DNA from: Sediminibacterium goheungense
GTDB lineage: Bacteria; Bacteroidota; Bacteroidia; Chitinophagales; Chitinophagaceae
NCBI RefSeq assembly: GCF_004361915.1
Contig: NZ_SNWP01000014.1
Coordinates: 62,001 to 126,000, forward strand
Length of the DNA: 64,000 nt
Direction: 5' to 3'
Shown in pieces: positions 42,401 to 51,185 of this stretch (position 1 is the stretch's first letter; every line of letters begins with the position of its first letter). Made by a program: the position numbers and the translations under genes. The notes beneath the pieces were generated by a model that saw only the letters and a list, made by a program, of their open reading frames with translations, was not told the DNA's origin and made no database searches.

Positions 42401-42499
42401 TTTCTCATGGCTGCGAACAAACCAGGTAAAGGATAACTGGTAGAGGCAGATTAAAATCAGGGCAATCGCAAAAAATCGCACTAAACCTTTCAGTTGCAT
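39425..42499 (-). CDS. secDF: protein translocase subunit SecDF (fused)
   Basis: Inner-membrane proton-driven motor that helps SecYEG complete protein export. 1024 residues as a SecD-SecF fusion, usual in Bacteroidota. SecD part: MLGLDLQGGMSVTMEV, RIDRFGVASPTI, IVLDNFVYSAPNV, and the membrane block VLTIGMAVDTNVIIFERIKEEL. SecF part: GVEFAGGRSYTVKFD, SLMHDVFVTLIVFSYA, GFSMNDTVIVYDRIRED. The large periplasmic insert around 260-350 is Thr/Lys-rich and family-variable. Confidence 0.97.
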   Translation of the reverse strand: MQLKGLVRFFAIALILICLYQLSFTWFVRSHEKAMDEKAQAWIKRFPTPEQKYPGNKELQAIYADSLAEIKKDRLQRLLDSTKDTKLAFGLTTYRSAKEKELMLGLDLQGGMSVTMEVGLDGLIKSLANYTKDPVFNKALNAAVARKANSGADLITLFREEYKKLNPSGGLASFFAARSAGKVKFDASDDAVGNYLKEQATAAFNNTFRILRTRIDRFGVASPTINPDPAKGIINIELAGVNDKERVRSYLQSTANLQFFEVYTFESRDLQEGLVAADKAVQDYLNGTQVADTTKKEEVTAAVKETGDTTKTATLSGINKTTTAGAKTNVPKDSLNQNPIARLIQFSQPYADQSSGRTIFPAALGYIQSKDTGTLNDYLKLDFVKAKFPSNLAFMYGKTESSDASMKDILAFYAIKTLDNGQAELEGDHISSAAQDFDERGRIAIKMNMDKIGSNIWAKMTTRNVGKPIAIVLDNFVYSAPNVNDPITTGNSQISGNYTLKEAQDLSEILESGKLPAPAKIVQEQQVGPTLGSESVKGGALSFGISFLVIFILMLVYFNTGGWVANIALILNLLFTVGILSALGFTLTAPGIAGLVLTIGMAVDTNVIIFERIKEELTKGKSYQAAVNDGYKRSLAPVLDGHITTLLTAIILAYFGLGPVLGFATTQIIGILLSLFCGILVSRLITDWYTNKNRHFEYFTKISRSIFQKAAFKFIEYRKIAYVISAIIFLLGISTFFNGFDEGVEFAGGRSYTVKFDKPVNVEAVRDDLKAAFGESPIIKTVNSNNQLNITTSFKIEETGNNIDSLVERTLYTGLQKHLPAGLNFTDFETKYKQSSQTVLPTISDDLKAGATKATIFAVIAICLYIFLRFRDWRYSLGTIFSLMHDVFVTLIVFSYARTIVPFPLEIDQHFIAAILTVIGFSMNDTVIVYDRIREDSGMLKGMNNGAIINKAINETLSRTIMTSLTVFLTILILFIFGGEVTKGFSFAMMIGVFTGTYSSIFVAAPILVDFAKDKPLGKPNKEK

Positions 42500-42686
42500 A
42501 TTAGTAAGGGTTTACAAAAAATTTTAGAGCGGCAAAGATAGGGGAATGGTAATGAAAATTACCAGTTCCGCCAAGTTTGGCTGCTGAGGGGTAGAAAAAC
42601 AGATAAAGCCTGTTAAACAACCGTTTATTTGAGCCCGATAACTGTATAATTTCCTACCTTATACAAATGTTATAAAAATCGGTTGT

Positions 42687-43160
42687 TTATTTTACATCCG
42701 TAAGGGTAATATCAAAAAAGATAGGAGAATTGGGCGGAATAACACCATTCGAACTCCCAACGCATGTATAAGCCAAAGCTGAAGGGATAACCACTTTTAT
42801 CCGACCACTTTTCTTAATTAAAGGGATGGCAATTTTCCACCCTTCAATTAATCCTCCAGATAGGCTGAAATCACGAGGTGTAGCAGTAGCATCGAATTGG
42901 GTTCCATTTAATAATTTACCTGTATAAACAGCAGATATCGTTGATGTACTTGTTGGTGCAGGATCGTTTCCCGGTAATATTATTTGATATAAAATACCAC
43001 TTGGATGTTCTGTATATGTAATACCATTGGCTGTACAATAGGCCACCATGTCTGCTTTTTCGGAAGCAGGTGTCTTAGGCTGACAACCAGTTTCCTGTTT
43101 ACCGCAGGAGAGAAAAAGAGAAGAAAGTACAACACCCAATAACAACAAGGTTCTTTTCAT
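42687..43160 (-). CDS. FKBP-type peptidyl-prolyl isomerase, lipoprotein
   Basis: 157 residues. The lipoprotein signal MKRTLLLLGVVLSSLFLSC gives Cys19. The FKBP domain shows ISAVYTGKLLNGTQFDAT, GGLIEGWKIAIPLIKKSGRIKVVIPSALAY and VIPPNSPIFFDITLTDVK. Cys residues at GCQPKTP, YCTANG and YTCVGSS could form disulfides. Its role is protein folding in the periplasm or at the outer membrane. An inverted repeat TAAACAACCG (42614) and CGGTTGTTTA (42680-42689) overlaps the stop. Confidence 0.92.
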   Translation of the reverse strand: MKRTLLLLGVVLSSLFLSCGKQETGCQPKTPASEKADMVAYCTANGITYTEHPSGILYQIILPGNDPAPTSTSTISAVYTGKLLNGTQFDATATPRDFSLSGGLIEGWKIAIPLIKKSGRIKVVIPSALAYTCVGSSNGVIPPNSPIFFDITLTDVK

Positions 43161-43291
43161 AGGTTTATTTCATTGATTTTAGCCGCATGGAATAAGATGA
43201 TAAATATCCCCCAAAAGGATTATTTAATGCTTATTTCATGATTAGATTCATTGATTTTTCTATTAGACCATATTTTAGCCCGCAGGGCTGC

Positions 43292-43618
43292 TTAATCTTT
43301 ATTTTTTCCTTGTGATTTTTTCTTTGCCAATAATTCCCGGTACTGCTGTTCTTTGGTTTCCCAACGAAACTTCCGGTACATAAAAGCCATAAAGAAGGAT
43401 ATTCCCAATATCGCCAATAAAAAAACACCTGCACTCAGTCTAGAATTGGCCACCATATTGGCACGCTCATACCAGCCTGAAAAAACGACTGCAATCAGAC
43501 TGATACCTAGTACAAAGCCGGCCGACATGCCTACCATAAAAGGTCTTGTACTATATTTTTGTCTGAGGCTGTTCTTCTCCCAGTAAGTTATAAATGCCTT
43601 TTCATCGTCGGTTAACAT
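43292..43618 (-). CDS. small two-helix membrane protein
   Basis: 108 residues: a soluble N-terminal part (LTDDEKAFITYWEKNSLRQKY), two hydrophobic segments (FMVGMSAGFVLGISLIAVVF and AGVFLLAILGISFFMAFMY) and a basic Lys-rich tail. No family is recognised with confidence. It is a lone gene with an ABC exporter divergent to it. Confidence 0.8.
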   Translation of the reverse strand: MLTDDEKAFITYWEKNSLRQKYSTRPFMVGMSAGFVLGISLIAVVFSGWYERANMVANSRLSAGVFLLAILGISFFMAFMYRKFRWETKEQQYRELLAKKKSQGKNKD

Positions 43619-43788
43619 GCCGCAAAGGTAAGCGAGTAACGTAATTTTTCTTCAACAGATGGGCTATAATTCATTGGTTGACAAATTGTACACGATAAAG
43701 ACTTTAGGATTCTCCTAACAGCCATTTATAATAAAACCACGGATACATGGAAAGAGGGCTTTACTTTTGATCTTAAATTGGATTTTTA

Positions 43789-45633
43789 GTGAAGCATCTC
43801 TCCGCAGTTAATAAATATTTCTGGAAATACAGGTACCGCTTCTTCCTCGGAATCTTCTTTGTTTTATTGTCCAACTACTTTGCCGTTCTCGCACCCCAGA
43901 TTACGGGGTATGTAGTAAATGCTGTTCAACAACAGTTACCTGGTGCAAAAACCCCAACCGCCAGACCTGTAAATGACGGGTTGGTGAATACATTTATTCA
44001 TTGGGTAAATGGAGCGAACTTCAGTTTTACAGGGCTTGTAGCCATCTGTAGCATCACCATTCTGTTACTGGCGGTACTGAGGGGTGTATTAATGTTTTTC
44101 ATGCGTCAGACGATCATCGTCATGAGCAGACATATTGAGTATGACCAGAAAAATGAAATATTCCGTCATTATCAGCTACTTGATACTTCATTTTACAAAA
44201 CTCATAGTACCGGCGACCTCATGAGCCGTATGACAGAAGATGTGAGCCGGGTAAGAATGTACACCGGCCCGGCTGTGATGTACCTGATTAACCTGATCAG
44301 TCTGATTGGCTTTTGTGTGGTTAGTATGCTTCGCAAAGATGCCATGTTAACTTTATATGTGCTGGCGCCACTTCCCATCCTGGCCATCACCATTTATTGG
44401 GTGAACAGTATCATTAACCGGAAAAGTGAAAAAATTCAGGCTTTATTGGCCAGCCTTACTACAAATGCGCAGGAATCTTATTCCGGTATCAGGGTTATCA
44501 AATCTTTTGTTCAGGAGAAGGCTATGATGGGTTTTTTTCAGAAAAATAGTGAATCCTATAAGAAAAATGCTATTGGTTTGGCAAAAGTTGAAGCCATTTA
44601 CTTTCCCAGCATGGCATTAATGATTGGGATCAGTACCCTCGTGACCATTTTTATGGGAGGTATGCAGGCATTGGAAGATCCTACAAAAGTGGGGCTGGTG
44701 GTTGAATTTGTTATTTATATCAATATGCTCACTTTTCCTGTGAGTGCGATCGGGTGGACAGCCAGTATGATTCAGCGGGCCGCTGCTTCACAGAAAAGGC
44801 TGAATGAGTTCCTCGATACAGAACCACAAATTAAAAATGAAGTTATTGCCGTAGATGAGGAAAAAGTAAGTGGAGATATACACTTTGATAATGTTTCATT
44901 TACCTACCCACATACCGGCATCCAGGCGATACAGGATTTTAGTCTTACGATACGAAAGGGACAAAAAGTACTGGTGATCGGTAAAACAGGAAGTGGAAAA
45001 TCCACCCTTGCTCAGTTATTGCTCCGCTTTTATGATCCTGTTGCTGGAGAAATAACCATCGGTAACAAGCCACTAAAAGAACTGCCATTACGATCGTTAA
45101 GAGAACAAATCAGCTATGTACAGCAGGATGTATTTTTGTTTAGTGACAGTGTGAAAGACAATATCAGTTTTGGTTTACAGGAGCCAGCTGCGCTGGAAAT
45201 GGTAGAGGAAGCAGCTGTTTTTGCAAGTGTTCACAGAGAAATACAGGGCTTTAGTAAAGGGTATGATACCATGATCGGAGAAAGGGGCGTAACCTTGAGT
45301 GGTGGACAGAAACAACGAATATCGATTGCCCGTGCCCTGATCAAAAACCCGGAAATTATCGTATTTGATGATTGCCTGAGTGCAGTAGATGCCAAAACGG
45401 AATTTGAAATCATAAGTAACCTGTATCGCTTTTTACACGACAAAACAGCCATCATTATTACCCATCGGATATTTTCCAGTTTTAAGTTCGACAAGATCAT
45501 TGTGCTTGAAAATGGTAGTTTGATTGAATCGGGTACACATGAAGAGTTAATGGCGCGTAATGGTTATTATACAGAATTATACAGGCTCCAGTTAACAGAT
45601 ATGAAAGAAGCCGGCCATAAAGAGGAAGCATAA
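43789..45633 (+). CDS. ABC exporter half-transporter with Asp in the catalytic Glu position
   Basis: 614 residues: a six-helix ABC exporter membrane domain (FRHYQLLDTSFYKTHSTGDLMSRMTEDVSRVR, IKSFVQEKAMMGFF) and an ATPase with Walker A GKTGSGKST (398 onwards), YVQQDVFLFSDSVKDNI, signature LSGGQKQRIS and Walker B IIVFDD. The residue after the Walker B Asp is Asp528, not Glu, and the switch reads THRIFS; this pattern is known from the MdlA/TM287-type partners of heterodimeric exporters. The start is GTG at 43789. A TACTTTTG box lies about 20 nt upstream. No partner gene is adjacent. Confidence 0.93.
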   Translation: MKHLSAVNKYFWKYRYRFFLGIFFVLLSNYFAVLAPQITGYVVNAVQQQLPGAKTPTARPVNDGLVNTFIHWVNGANFSFTGLVAICSITILLLAVLRGVLMFFMRQTIIVMSRHIEYDQKNEIFRHYQLLDTSFYKTHSTGDLMSRMTEDVSRVRMYTGPAVMYLINLISLIGFCVVSMLRKDAMLTLYVLAPLPILAITIYWVNSIINRKSEKIQALLASLTTNAQESYSGIRVIKSFVQEKAMMGFFQKNSESYKKNAIGLAKVEAIYFPSMALMIGISTLVTIFMGGMQALEDPTKVGLVVEFVIYINMLTFPVSAIGWTASMIQRAAASQKRLNEFLDTEPQIKNEVIAVDEEKVSGDIHFDNVSFTYPHTGIQAIQDFSLTIRKGQKVLVIGKTGSGKSTLAQLLLRFYDPVAGEITIGNKPLKELPLRSLREQISYVQQDVFLFSDSVKDNISFGLQEPAALEMVEEAAVFASVHREIQGFSKGYDTMIGERGVTLSGGQKQRISIARALIKNPEIIVFDDCLSAVDAKTEFEIISNLYRFLHDKTAIIITHRIFSSFKFDKIIVLENGSLIESGTHEELMARNGYYTELYRLQLTDMKEAGHKEEA

Positions 45634-45713
45634 TAGAAACCCTTACTCTTAAAACCTTGTGGCTTGCCGCTTGTAGCTTGCATCTTCACTATTTTATTTA
45701 GTTTTTAGAAAAT

Positions 45714-45743
45714 TTTGGTAATTCCGAAACATCCCTATATTTG
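45714..45743 (+). promoter_or_regulatory. promoter of the PUR/DUF3276 gene
   Basis: TTTG (45714-45717) and TATATTTG (45736-45743) separated by 18 nt fit the Bacteroidota -33/-7 pattern (TTTG, about 19 nt, TAnnTTTG). The GTG start at 45782 leaves a leader of about 35 nt. Confidence 0.6.
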
Positions 45744-45781
45744 TCAGGCACAAAAAATCAGAAAACCAAAAAACAACAACT

Positions 45782-46231
45782 GTGGCGTACGAGAACAACG
45801 ACAAAAAAATGGAAAGTGTTTACAGCAAGCGTATCAGAGCTGGTAAGAGAAGAACCTATTTTTTTGATGTAAGGGCTACTCGTGGTAATGACTATTACCT
45901 TACTATTACAGAGAGCCGTAAGCGTTTTGATAACAATGGTTATGACAGACACAAAATCTTCCTTTACAAAGAAGATTTTAACAAGTTTATCAAAGCATTG
46001 GGTGAAGCAGTAGATTATGTGAAAACTGACCTGATGCCTGATTTTGATTTCGACGCATTCAACCATGAATACGATGATGCGGAAGGTGGAGAAGGCCAGA
46101 ACGACAGCTATATTGCTGCCGAAACTGAAGCGGAAGAAGCAGTAGCTGCTCCTGTAGCAGTAGCGCCCACACCGATTGCCGATGCTGCCGCTGCATCAAC
46201 CACTGCTTCAGAAGAAGTAGACAAATGGTAA
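45782..46231 (+). CDS. PUR family DNA/RNA-binding protein (DUF3276)
   Basis: 149 residues with a GTG start. VYSKRIRAGKRRTYFFDVRATRGNDYYLTITESRKRF and RHKIFLYKEDFNKFIKALGEAVDYVK form the PUR-alpha-like repeat that binds single-stranded nucleic acid; it is a common small protein of Bacteroidota and Borrelia. The C-terminal 50 residues are an acidic Ala/Glu-rich tail. A terminator follows. Confidence 0.93.
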   Translation: MAYENNDKKMESVYSKRIRAGKRRTYFFDVRATRGNDYYLTITESRKRFDNNGYDRHKIFLYKEDFNKFIKALGEAVDYVKTDLMPDFDFDAFNHEYDDAEGGEGQNDSYIAAETEAEEAVAAPVAVAPTPIADAAAASTTASEEVDKW

Positions 46232-46250
46232 AACAACCAAAACCAACTGT

Positions 46251-46277
46251 AAAAGCCGGTCTCTGACCGGCTTTTTT
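46251..46277 (+). terminator. terminator of the PUR gene
   Basis: AAAAGCCGGT, loop CTCTG, ACCGGCTTTTTT: a GC-rich stem with T-run 20 nt after the stop codon. Confidence 0.93.
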
Positions 46278-46278
46278 A

Positions 46279-46372
46279 ATAAGGAATAAGGAACATAAAA
46301 TAAGAAATGTGAAAGTGAATATATCTATAACACTTTCACATTTCATGTTCCTTATTCCTTATTTCTTATTTC
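46279..46372. repeat. inverted spacer repeat with AATAAGG units
   Basis: The left arm 46279-46318 (AATAAGGAATAAGGAACA, a TAAAATAA bulge, GAAATGTGAAAGTG) pairs with the right arm 46331-46357 (CACTTTCACATTTCA, TGTTCCTTATTCC), followed by further CTTATTTCTTATTTC units to 46372. The acetyltransferase stop TGA at 46371-46373 overlaps the last unit. Confidence 0.8.
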
Positions 46373-46859
46373 AAAGTGTTCTCAGCATCCAGATATCACA
46401 TCCATTGTGTCCGCTATTACCCATGGGGCCGGTTAGATAAGAGAAGCCAAATTTTTCGTAGACGGTTACTGCTTTTTTCAGTTCGGGCATAGTTTCGAGA
46501 TAGATCTGCTTAAAACCTTTTGCCTTTGCAGCTTCCATACATCTTGCAATCATCGAACGGCCTAAACCCATACCCCGTGCAGAAGGGGATAAATACATTT
46601 TTACCAATTCACAGGTTCCTTCAGGTAGCGCATCTGTTGGATAGATGCCGGCACCACCCAATAAAATACCATTTCGTTCTGCTACAAAATATTCACTCAA
46701 AGGTTCCTGTTGAAACAATTCATACAAATGGTCAGTGCTCTCATCATAATACACAGTACCCGGTTTATTCGCACCAAATTCTTCCAGTGCTTTCCGGATA
46801 ATCAATGCCATCGCTGCATTGTCTTGTGACTGAATATGCCGCACAAGAATATCTTCCAT
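46371..46859 (-). CDS. GNAT family acetyltransferase
   Basis: 162 residues. GTCELVKMYLSPSARGMGLGRSMIARCMEAAKAKGFKQIYLET contains the acetyl-CoA loop RGMGLG, and KAVTVYEKFGFSYLTGPMGNSGHNGCDIWMLRTL is a GNAT C-terminus. The acceptor is unknown. It starts 2 nt after the pgi stop and is probably cotranscribed with it. Confidence 0.9.
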   Translation of the reverse strand: MEDILVRHIQSQDNAAMALIIRKALEEFGANKPGTVYYDESTDHLYELFQQEPLSEYFVAERNGILLGGAGIYPTDALPEGTCELVKMYLSPSARGMGLGRSMIARCMEAAKAKGFKQIYLETMPELKKAVTVYEKFGFSYLTGPMGNSGHNGCDIWMLRTL

Positions 46860-46861
46860 AT

Positions 46862-48520
46862 TTATCCCTTTCTGAATTGTTTGTAGGAATTGATAAGACC
46901 ATTGGTGGAACTGTCGTGCGAAACGATTTCTGTATCATCTGCTAATTCAGGTAGTACACGATTCGCCAATTGTTTGCCCAGTTCAACACCCCACTGATCA
47001 AAACTGAAAATATTCCAGATCACCCCCTGCACAAAAATTTTATGTTCATATAAAGCAATCAGGGTGCCCAGGTTAAACGGATTAATTTCTTTTAGCAGGA
47101 TGGAATTGGTAGGTTTATTACCGTCGAAAATTTTAAAAGGTGTGAGCTTTTTGATTTCATCCTGACTTTTGTTCTCTTTCATCAGTTCAATCTTTACTTC
47201 ATTTTCAGATTTACCGTTCATGAGGGCTTCAGTCTGAGCAAAGAAGTTAGACAGCAGTTTCTGGTGATGGTCGCCGATCGGATTGTGGCTGATGGCAGGT
47301 GCTATAAAATCGCTGGGTACCAATGGTGTTCCCTGATGGAGTAATTGGTAAAAAGCGTGTTGACCATTGGTTCCTGGTTCACCCCAGATAATGGGCCCGG
47401 TGCTGTAATTAACAGGATTACCGCTTCTGTCAATACTCTTTCCATTGCTTTCCATATTACCCTGTTGAAAATAAGCTGCAAAACGATGCAGGTATTGATC
47501 ATAGGGGAGAATGGCTTCGCTCTGAGCCCCAAAGAAATTGGTGTACCAGATACCCAGTAAAGCCATGAGAACCGGAATATTTTTATCAAATTTTTCTTTT
47601 CTGAAATGTTCATCTGCCACGGAAGCGCCTTTGAGCAATTGCTCAAAATTGTCGTAGCCAATGGTTAACGCAATTGATAATCCGATGGCACTCCACAAAG
47701 AATAACGACCACCAACCCAATCCCAGAACTCAAACATATTCTTCTTATCAATACCAAAACCTGTCACTTCCTTTTCATTGGTGCTCAAAGCCACAAAATG
47801 TTTAGCAATATGCTTCTCGTCGATTGCTTTTTCAAGGAACCATTGACGTGCTGTATGCGCATTGGTCATGGTTTCCTGGGTGGTGAATGTTTTCGAGGCA
47901 ATCAGGAACAAGGTCTCTTCCGGACGAACCAGTTTCAGTACCTCACTGATATGGGTACCATCGATGTTACTGATAAAAAATGTTTCGATTCCTTTTTTCC
48001 AGAAGGGTTTTAAAGATTCGGTAACCATTACCGGCCCAAGGTCGCTGCCGCCGATGCCAATGTTCACGATAAATCTTATTTTCTTTCCGGTATAGCCCTT
48101 GTGTTTACCGCTGTGAACTTCTTCGCAGAAATCTTTCATATGTGCCTGCACCCTTTGTACATGTGGCATGATATCTTTTCCGTCTACCAGTATCGGTGTA
48201 TCGGAAAAATTACGAAGGGCTGTATGTAAAACAGAACGCTGCTCGGTTTCATTGATTTTAATACCGGCAAACATCTCATGAATAGCATCTTTTAGTTTAC
48301 AGTCTTCCGCTAATTGCAGCAAAAGCTGTAAAGTCTTCTGGTTGATGATATTTTTAGAATAGTCGAAAAGAATATCACCGATACGAAGAGAGAATTTTTT
48401 GAACCTGTCTGCGTCTGCTGCAAACAGATCACGCATATGTCTGCGGTTCATTTCCTCTTCGTAATGCTTCTGTAACAGGAACCATGCCTGGGTATTCGTA
48501 GGGTTGATCTTAGGTAACAT
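46862..48520 (-). CDS. pgi: glucose-6-phosphate isomerase
   Basis: Interconverts glucose-6-phosphate and fructose-6-phosphate in glycolysis. 552 residues, the long form typical of proteobacteria and Bacteroidota. Signatures: [97 protein letters not shown] and [13 protein letters not shown]. It precedes the acetyltransferase in a two-gene unit. Confidence 0.97.
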   Translation of the reverse strand: MLPKINPTNTQAWFLLQKHYEEEMNRRHMRDLFAADADRFKKFSLRIGDILFDYSKNIINQKTLQLLLQLAEDCKLKDAIHEMFAGIKINETEQRSVLHTALRNFSDTPILVDGKDIMPHVQRVQAHMKDFCEEVHSGKHKGYTGKKIRFIVNIGIGGSDLGPVMVTESLKPFWKKGIETFFISNIDGTHISEVLKLVRPEETLFLIASKTFTTQETMTNAHTARQWFLEKAIDEKHIAKHFVALSTNEKEVTGFGIDKKNMFEFWDWVGGRYSLWSAIGLSIALTIGYDNFEQLLKGASVADEHFRKEKFDKNIPVLMALLGIWYTNFFGAQSEAILPYDQYLHRFAAYFQQGNMESNGKSIDRSGNPVNYSTGPIIWGEPGTNGQHAFYQLLHQGTPLVPSDFIAPAISHNPIGDHHQKLLSNFFAQTEALMNGKSENEVKIELMKENKSQDEIKKLTPFKIFDGNKPTNSILLKEINPFNLGTLIALYEHKIFVQGVIWNIFSFDQWGVELGKQLANRVLPELADDTEIVSHDSSTNGLINSYKQFRKG

Positions 48521-48572
48521 TGGCTTGCTTGCTCTTTTTATTTCTTTTAATCCTGACTTATCTGCAACCGTT

Positions 48573-49586
48573 CTAAAGGGCTTTCAAAACATTTAGTGTA
48601 TCCTGAATTTTAGCAGGCGTAATATCCAAATGCACCACGAGCCTGATCTGGGTGGGAGATATGGCTATGGCAAGGATATTGGATCGTTGGAGATGGGTCA
48701 CCAGATCGGGGGCGGTAAAGCGTCCCTTCACCTCAAAAATAATGATATTGGTTTCAACAGGCAGGATTTCACCTACAAAATCTTTTTCCTGCAATGCGGT
48801 AACCAATATTTGTGCATGATTATGGTCTTCCTGTAGTCTTGCTATCTGGTGCTCGAGTGCATATAAACCCGCAGCTGCTATATAACCAGCCTGTCGCATG
48901 CCACCGCCAAATACTTTACGATAACGTTTTGCTTTTTTAATAAAATCAGCCGGACCCACCAGTACGCTTCCCACAGGGGCCCCCAAGCCTTTGCTCAGAC
49001 AAATGGAAATTGTGTCAAAGACATCTCCATACTGTCGGCAGGTTTCGTTTTTGGCAACGAGTGCATTAAATAAACGGGCACCATCCAGGTGTAGTTTTAA
49101 ATTATTTTTGAGGCATACCTGTTTAATTGCTTCTATATCAGCAAAATGGTAGCAACTTCCTCCTCCTCTGTTAGCGGTATTTTCAAGCGATACTAATGTA
49201 GTTGCCGGTTTGTGCACATCATCGGGGTTAATGGCAGCTGCTACCTGTGCTGCTGTTATCCTGCCACGGTCACCCTGTAACAATCTCACGGAACAACCCG
49301 AATTAAAAGCAATGCCACCACCTTCATATTGGTATATATGCGATAAATGATCACAGATCACTTCATCACCAGGTTGTGTATGGCATTTGATAGCGATCTG
49401 ATTGGTCATGGTACCGCTCGGACAAAACAAAGCAGCTTCTTTACCAAAAAGAGAAGCGGATAATTGTTCTAGATGGTTCACTGTTGGATCTTCTCCAAAA
49501 ACATCATCACCAACAGGGGCCGCAAACATGGCTTGTAACATACCAGGTGTTGGTCTGGTAACTGTGTCGCTCCGGAAATCAATCAT
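48573..49586 (-). CDS. ltaE: low-specificity L-threonine aldolase
   Basis: PLP enzyme that cleaves L-threonine or allo-threonine to glycine and acetaldehyde. 337 residues. [35 protein letters not shown] is the hallmark start; [41 protein letters not shown] and the PLP-lysine region [19 protein letters not shown] follow. It ends shortly before pgi on the same strand (52-nt gap). Confidence 0.95.
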   Translation of the reverse strand: MIDFRSDTVTRPTPGMLQAMFAAPVGDDVFGEDPTVNHLEQLSASLFGKEAALFCPSGTMTNQIAIKCHTQPGDEVICDHLSHIYQYEGGGIAFNSGCSVRLLQGDRGRITAAQVAAAINPDDVHKPATTLVSLENTANRGGGSCYHFADIEAIKQVCLKNNLKLHLDGARLFNALVAKNETCRQYGDVFDTISICLSKGLGAPVGSVLVGPADFIKKAKRYRKVFGGGMRQAGYIAAAGLYALEHQIARLQEDHNHAQILVTALQEKDFVGEILPVETNIIIFEVKGRFTAPDLVTHLQRSNILAIAISPTQIRLVVHLDITPAKIQDTLNVLKAL

Positions 49587-49824
49587 AGGGGTTCAAAGAT
49601 AAGGTCTTAGTAAGAGTCAGATAAAAATCATTGTTCCGCTCATCAAAATACAACAGAAATGACAAAATAATGTTGCAACTATGATTTTTTCCTCTTTAAC
49701 TTTACCGCCCCATTATACAAAATTCATATCTTTTGTATAAGGAACTGTACTCCCTGCTCCTAATAATTACTGCTGTTTGCCATATCGCCATTTCTTAAAA
49801 GCGAAAAAGAGAAAAGAGAAGACT

Positions 49825-51162
49825 ATGACACTATTAATTCGCCCCGTCATCAGGGGATGTTTGTTTTTTGTAAGCCTCATCACAAGTATTTCCGGTCTGT
49901 CGCAAACCGATCAGGGAAATATTGTTTTGCATAATGCATCACTCGATCAGGTGATTCAATATGCGTTACAACACCAGCCCTCTTTGAAACAGTCGGTGAT
50001 TGATGAACAGATCGTAGAAACTACCCTCCGCAATAAATTATCTGCGTGGTACCCACAACTGAATTTTAATTATAGCCTGCAGCATAATTTTCAGGTACCT
50101 ACCAATATCATTGGAGGTAATCCTATCAGACTGGGTGTTAATAATACTTCCAATGCGCAGTTTGCTGTTTCTCAGAATATCTTTAACCGCGATGTGTTAC
50201 TTGCCAACAGAACCAAAGAAGATGTAAGAACCCAGGCAAAACAAAATACAGGTATTAATAAGGTTGAAGTAGTGGCGAATGTTTCAAAGGCGTTTTATGA
50301 TGTACTCGCCACTATACAGCAGATAAAGGTTGCCGATGAAAATATCATACGCATACAGAACAGTCTGAAAGTAGCTACGAATCAATATCAGGCAGGTATT
50401 GCAGATAAAACAGATTATAAAAGAGCTACCATATTACTGAATAATACCAAAGCTGCAAGAGCCTCCAATCAATCGGTACTGGATGCCAAAATGAGTTATC
50501 TTAAAAATATCATGGGTTATCCTGACAGTATGGCTTTGCATATCAGCTTTGATAGTCTGCTGCTGGAAAAAGAAACTGAATTGGATACGCTTCAACAACC
50601 CGATGCCAGCAAAAGACCAGAATTTAGTTTTTTACAGACACAGCAAAAATTACTCAATGCAAGCCTTCAATATGAAAAATGGGCTTTCCTGCCACAGGTA
50701 AGTGTGAATGGTGCTTATAATTTTAATTACCTGAATAACCAATTCGGAAAATTATACAGCAATAATTTCCCCAGTTCTTTTGCGGCACTAACACTTTCAT
50801 TTCCTATTACCCAGGGCGGTAAACGAAAAGCCAATATTGATCAGGTAAACTGGCAGATCAAAAGAAATGCACTCGATATTCTTCAACTCAAACAAACCGT
50901 AAATACCCAATATGTGCAGGCGTTATCGGCCTATAAAAGTTATTACAACAACTATATCGCACTAAAAGAAAATCTGGCACTTGCGAAAGAAGTATACGGT
51001 GTCATTGATCTTCAGTATAAGGCAGGTGTAAAAACCTATCTCGAAGTTATTACTGCTGAAACCGATTTACGAACCTCCCAGATTAATTATTACAATGCAT
51101 TGTATCTTTTATTGGCCAGTAAAGTGGATGTAAAAAGAGCATTGGGTCAGATCAACTATTAA
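49825..51162 (+). CDS. TolC-type outer membrane efflux protein
   Basis: 445 residues from ATG 49825, which opens a signal peptide (TLLIRPVIRGCLFFVSLITSISGLSQ). Long helical OEP repeats are seen: LDQVIQYALQHQPSLKQSVIDEQIVETTLRNKLSAWYP and, in the second half, LQYKAGVKTYLEVITAETDLRTSQINYYNALYLLLASKVDVKRAL. It is the first gene of a tripartite efflux operon with 23-nt gaps to the adaptor and pump genes. An upstream in-frame ATG at 49777 would place 16 basic residues before the signal and is rejected. Confidence 0.93.
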   Translation: MTLLIRPVIRGCLFFVSLITSISGLSQTDQGNIVLHNASLDQVIQYALQHQPSLKQSVIDEQIVETTLRNKLSAWYPQLNFNYSLQHNFQVPTNIIGGNPIRLGVNNTSNAQFAVSQNIFNRDVLLANRTKEDVRTQAKQNTGINKVEVVANVSKAFYDVLATIQQIKVADENIIRIQNSLKVATNQYQAGIADKTDYKRATILLNNTKAARASNQSVLDAKMSYLKNIMGYPDSMALHISFDSLLLEKETELDTLQQPDASKRPEFSFLQTQQKLLNASLQYEKWAFLPQVSVNGAYNFNYLNNQFGKLYSNNFPSSFAALTLSFPITQGGKRKANIDQVNWQIKRNALDILQLKQTVNTQYVQALSAYKSYYNNYIALKENLALAKEVYGVIDLQYKAGVKTYLEVITAETDLRTSQINYYNALYLLLASKVDVKRALGQINY

Positions 51163-51185
51163 TTCATTTTATTCAAATCCATAGT

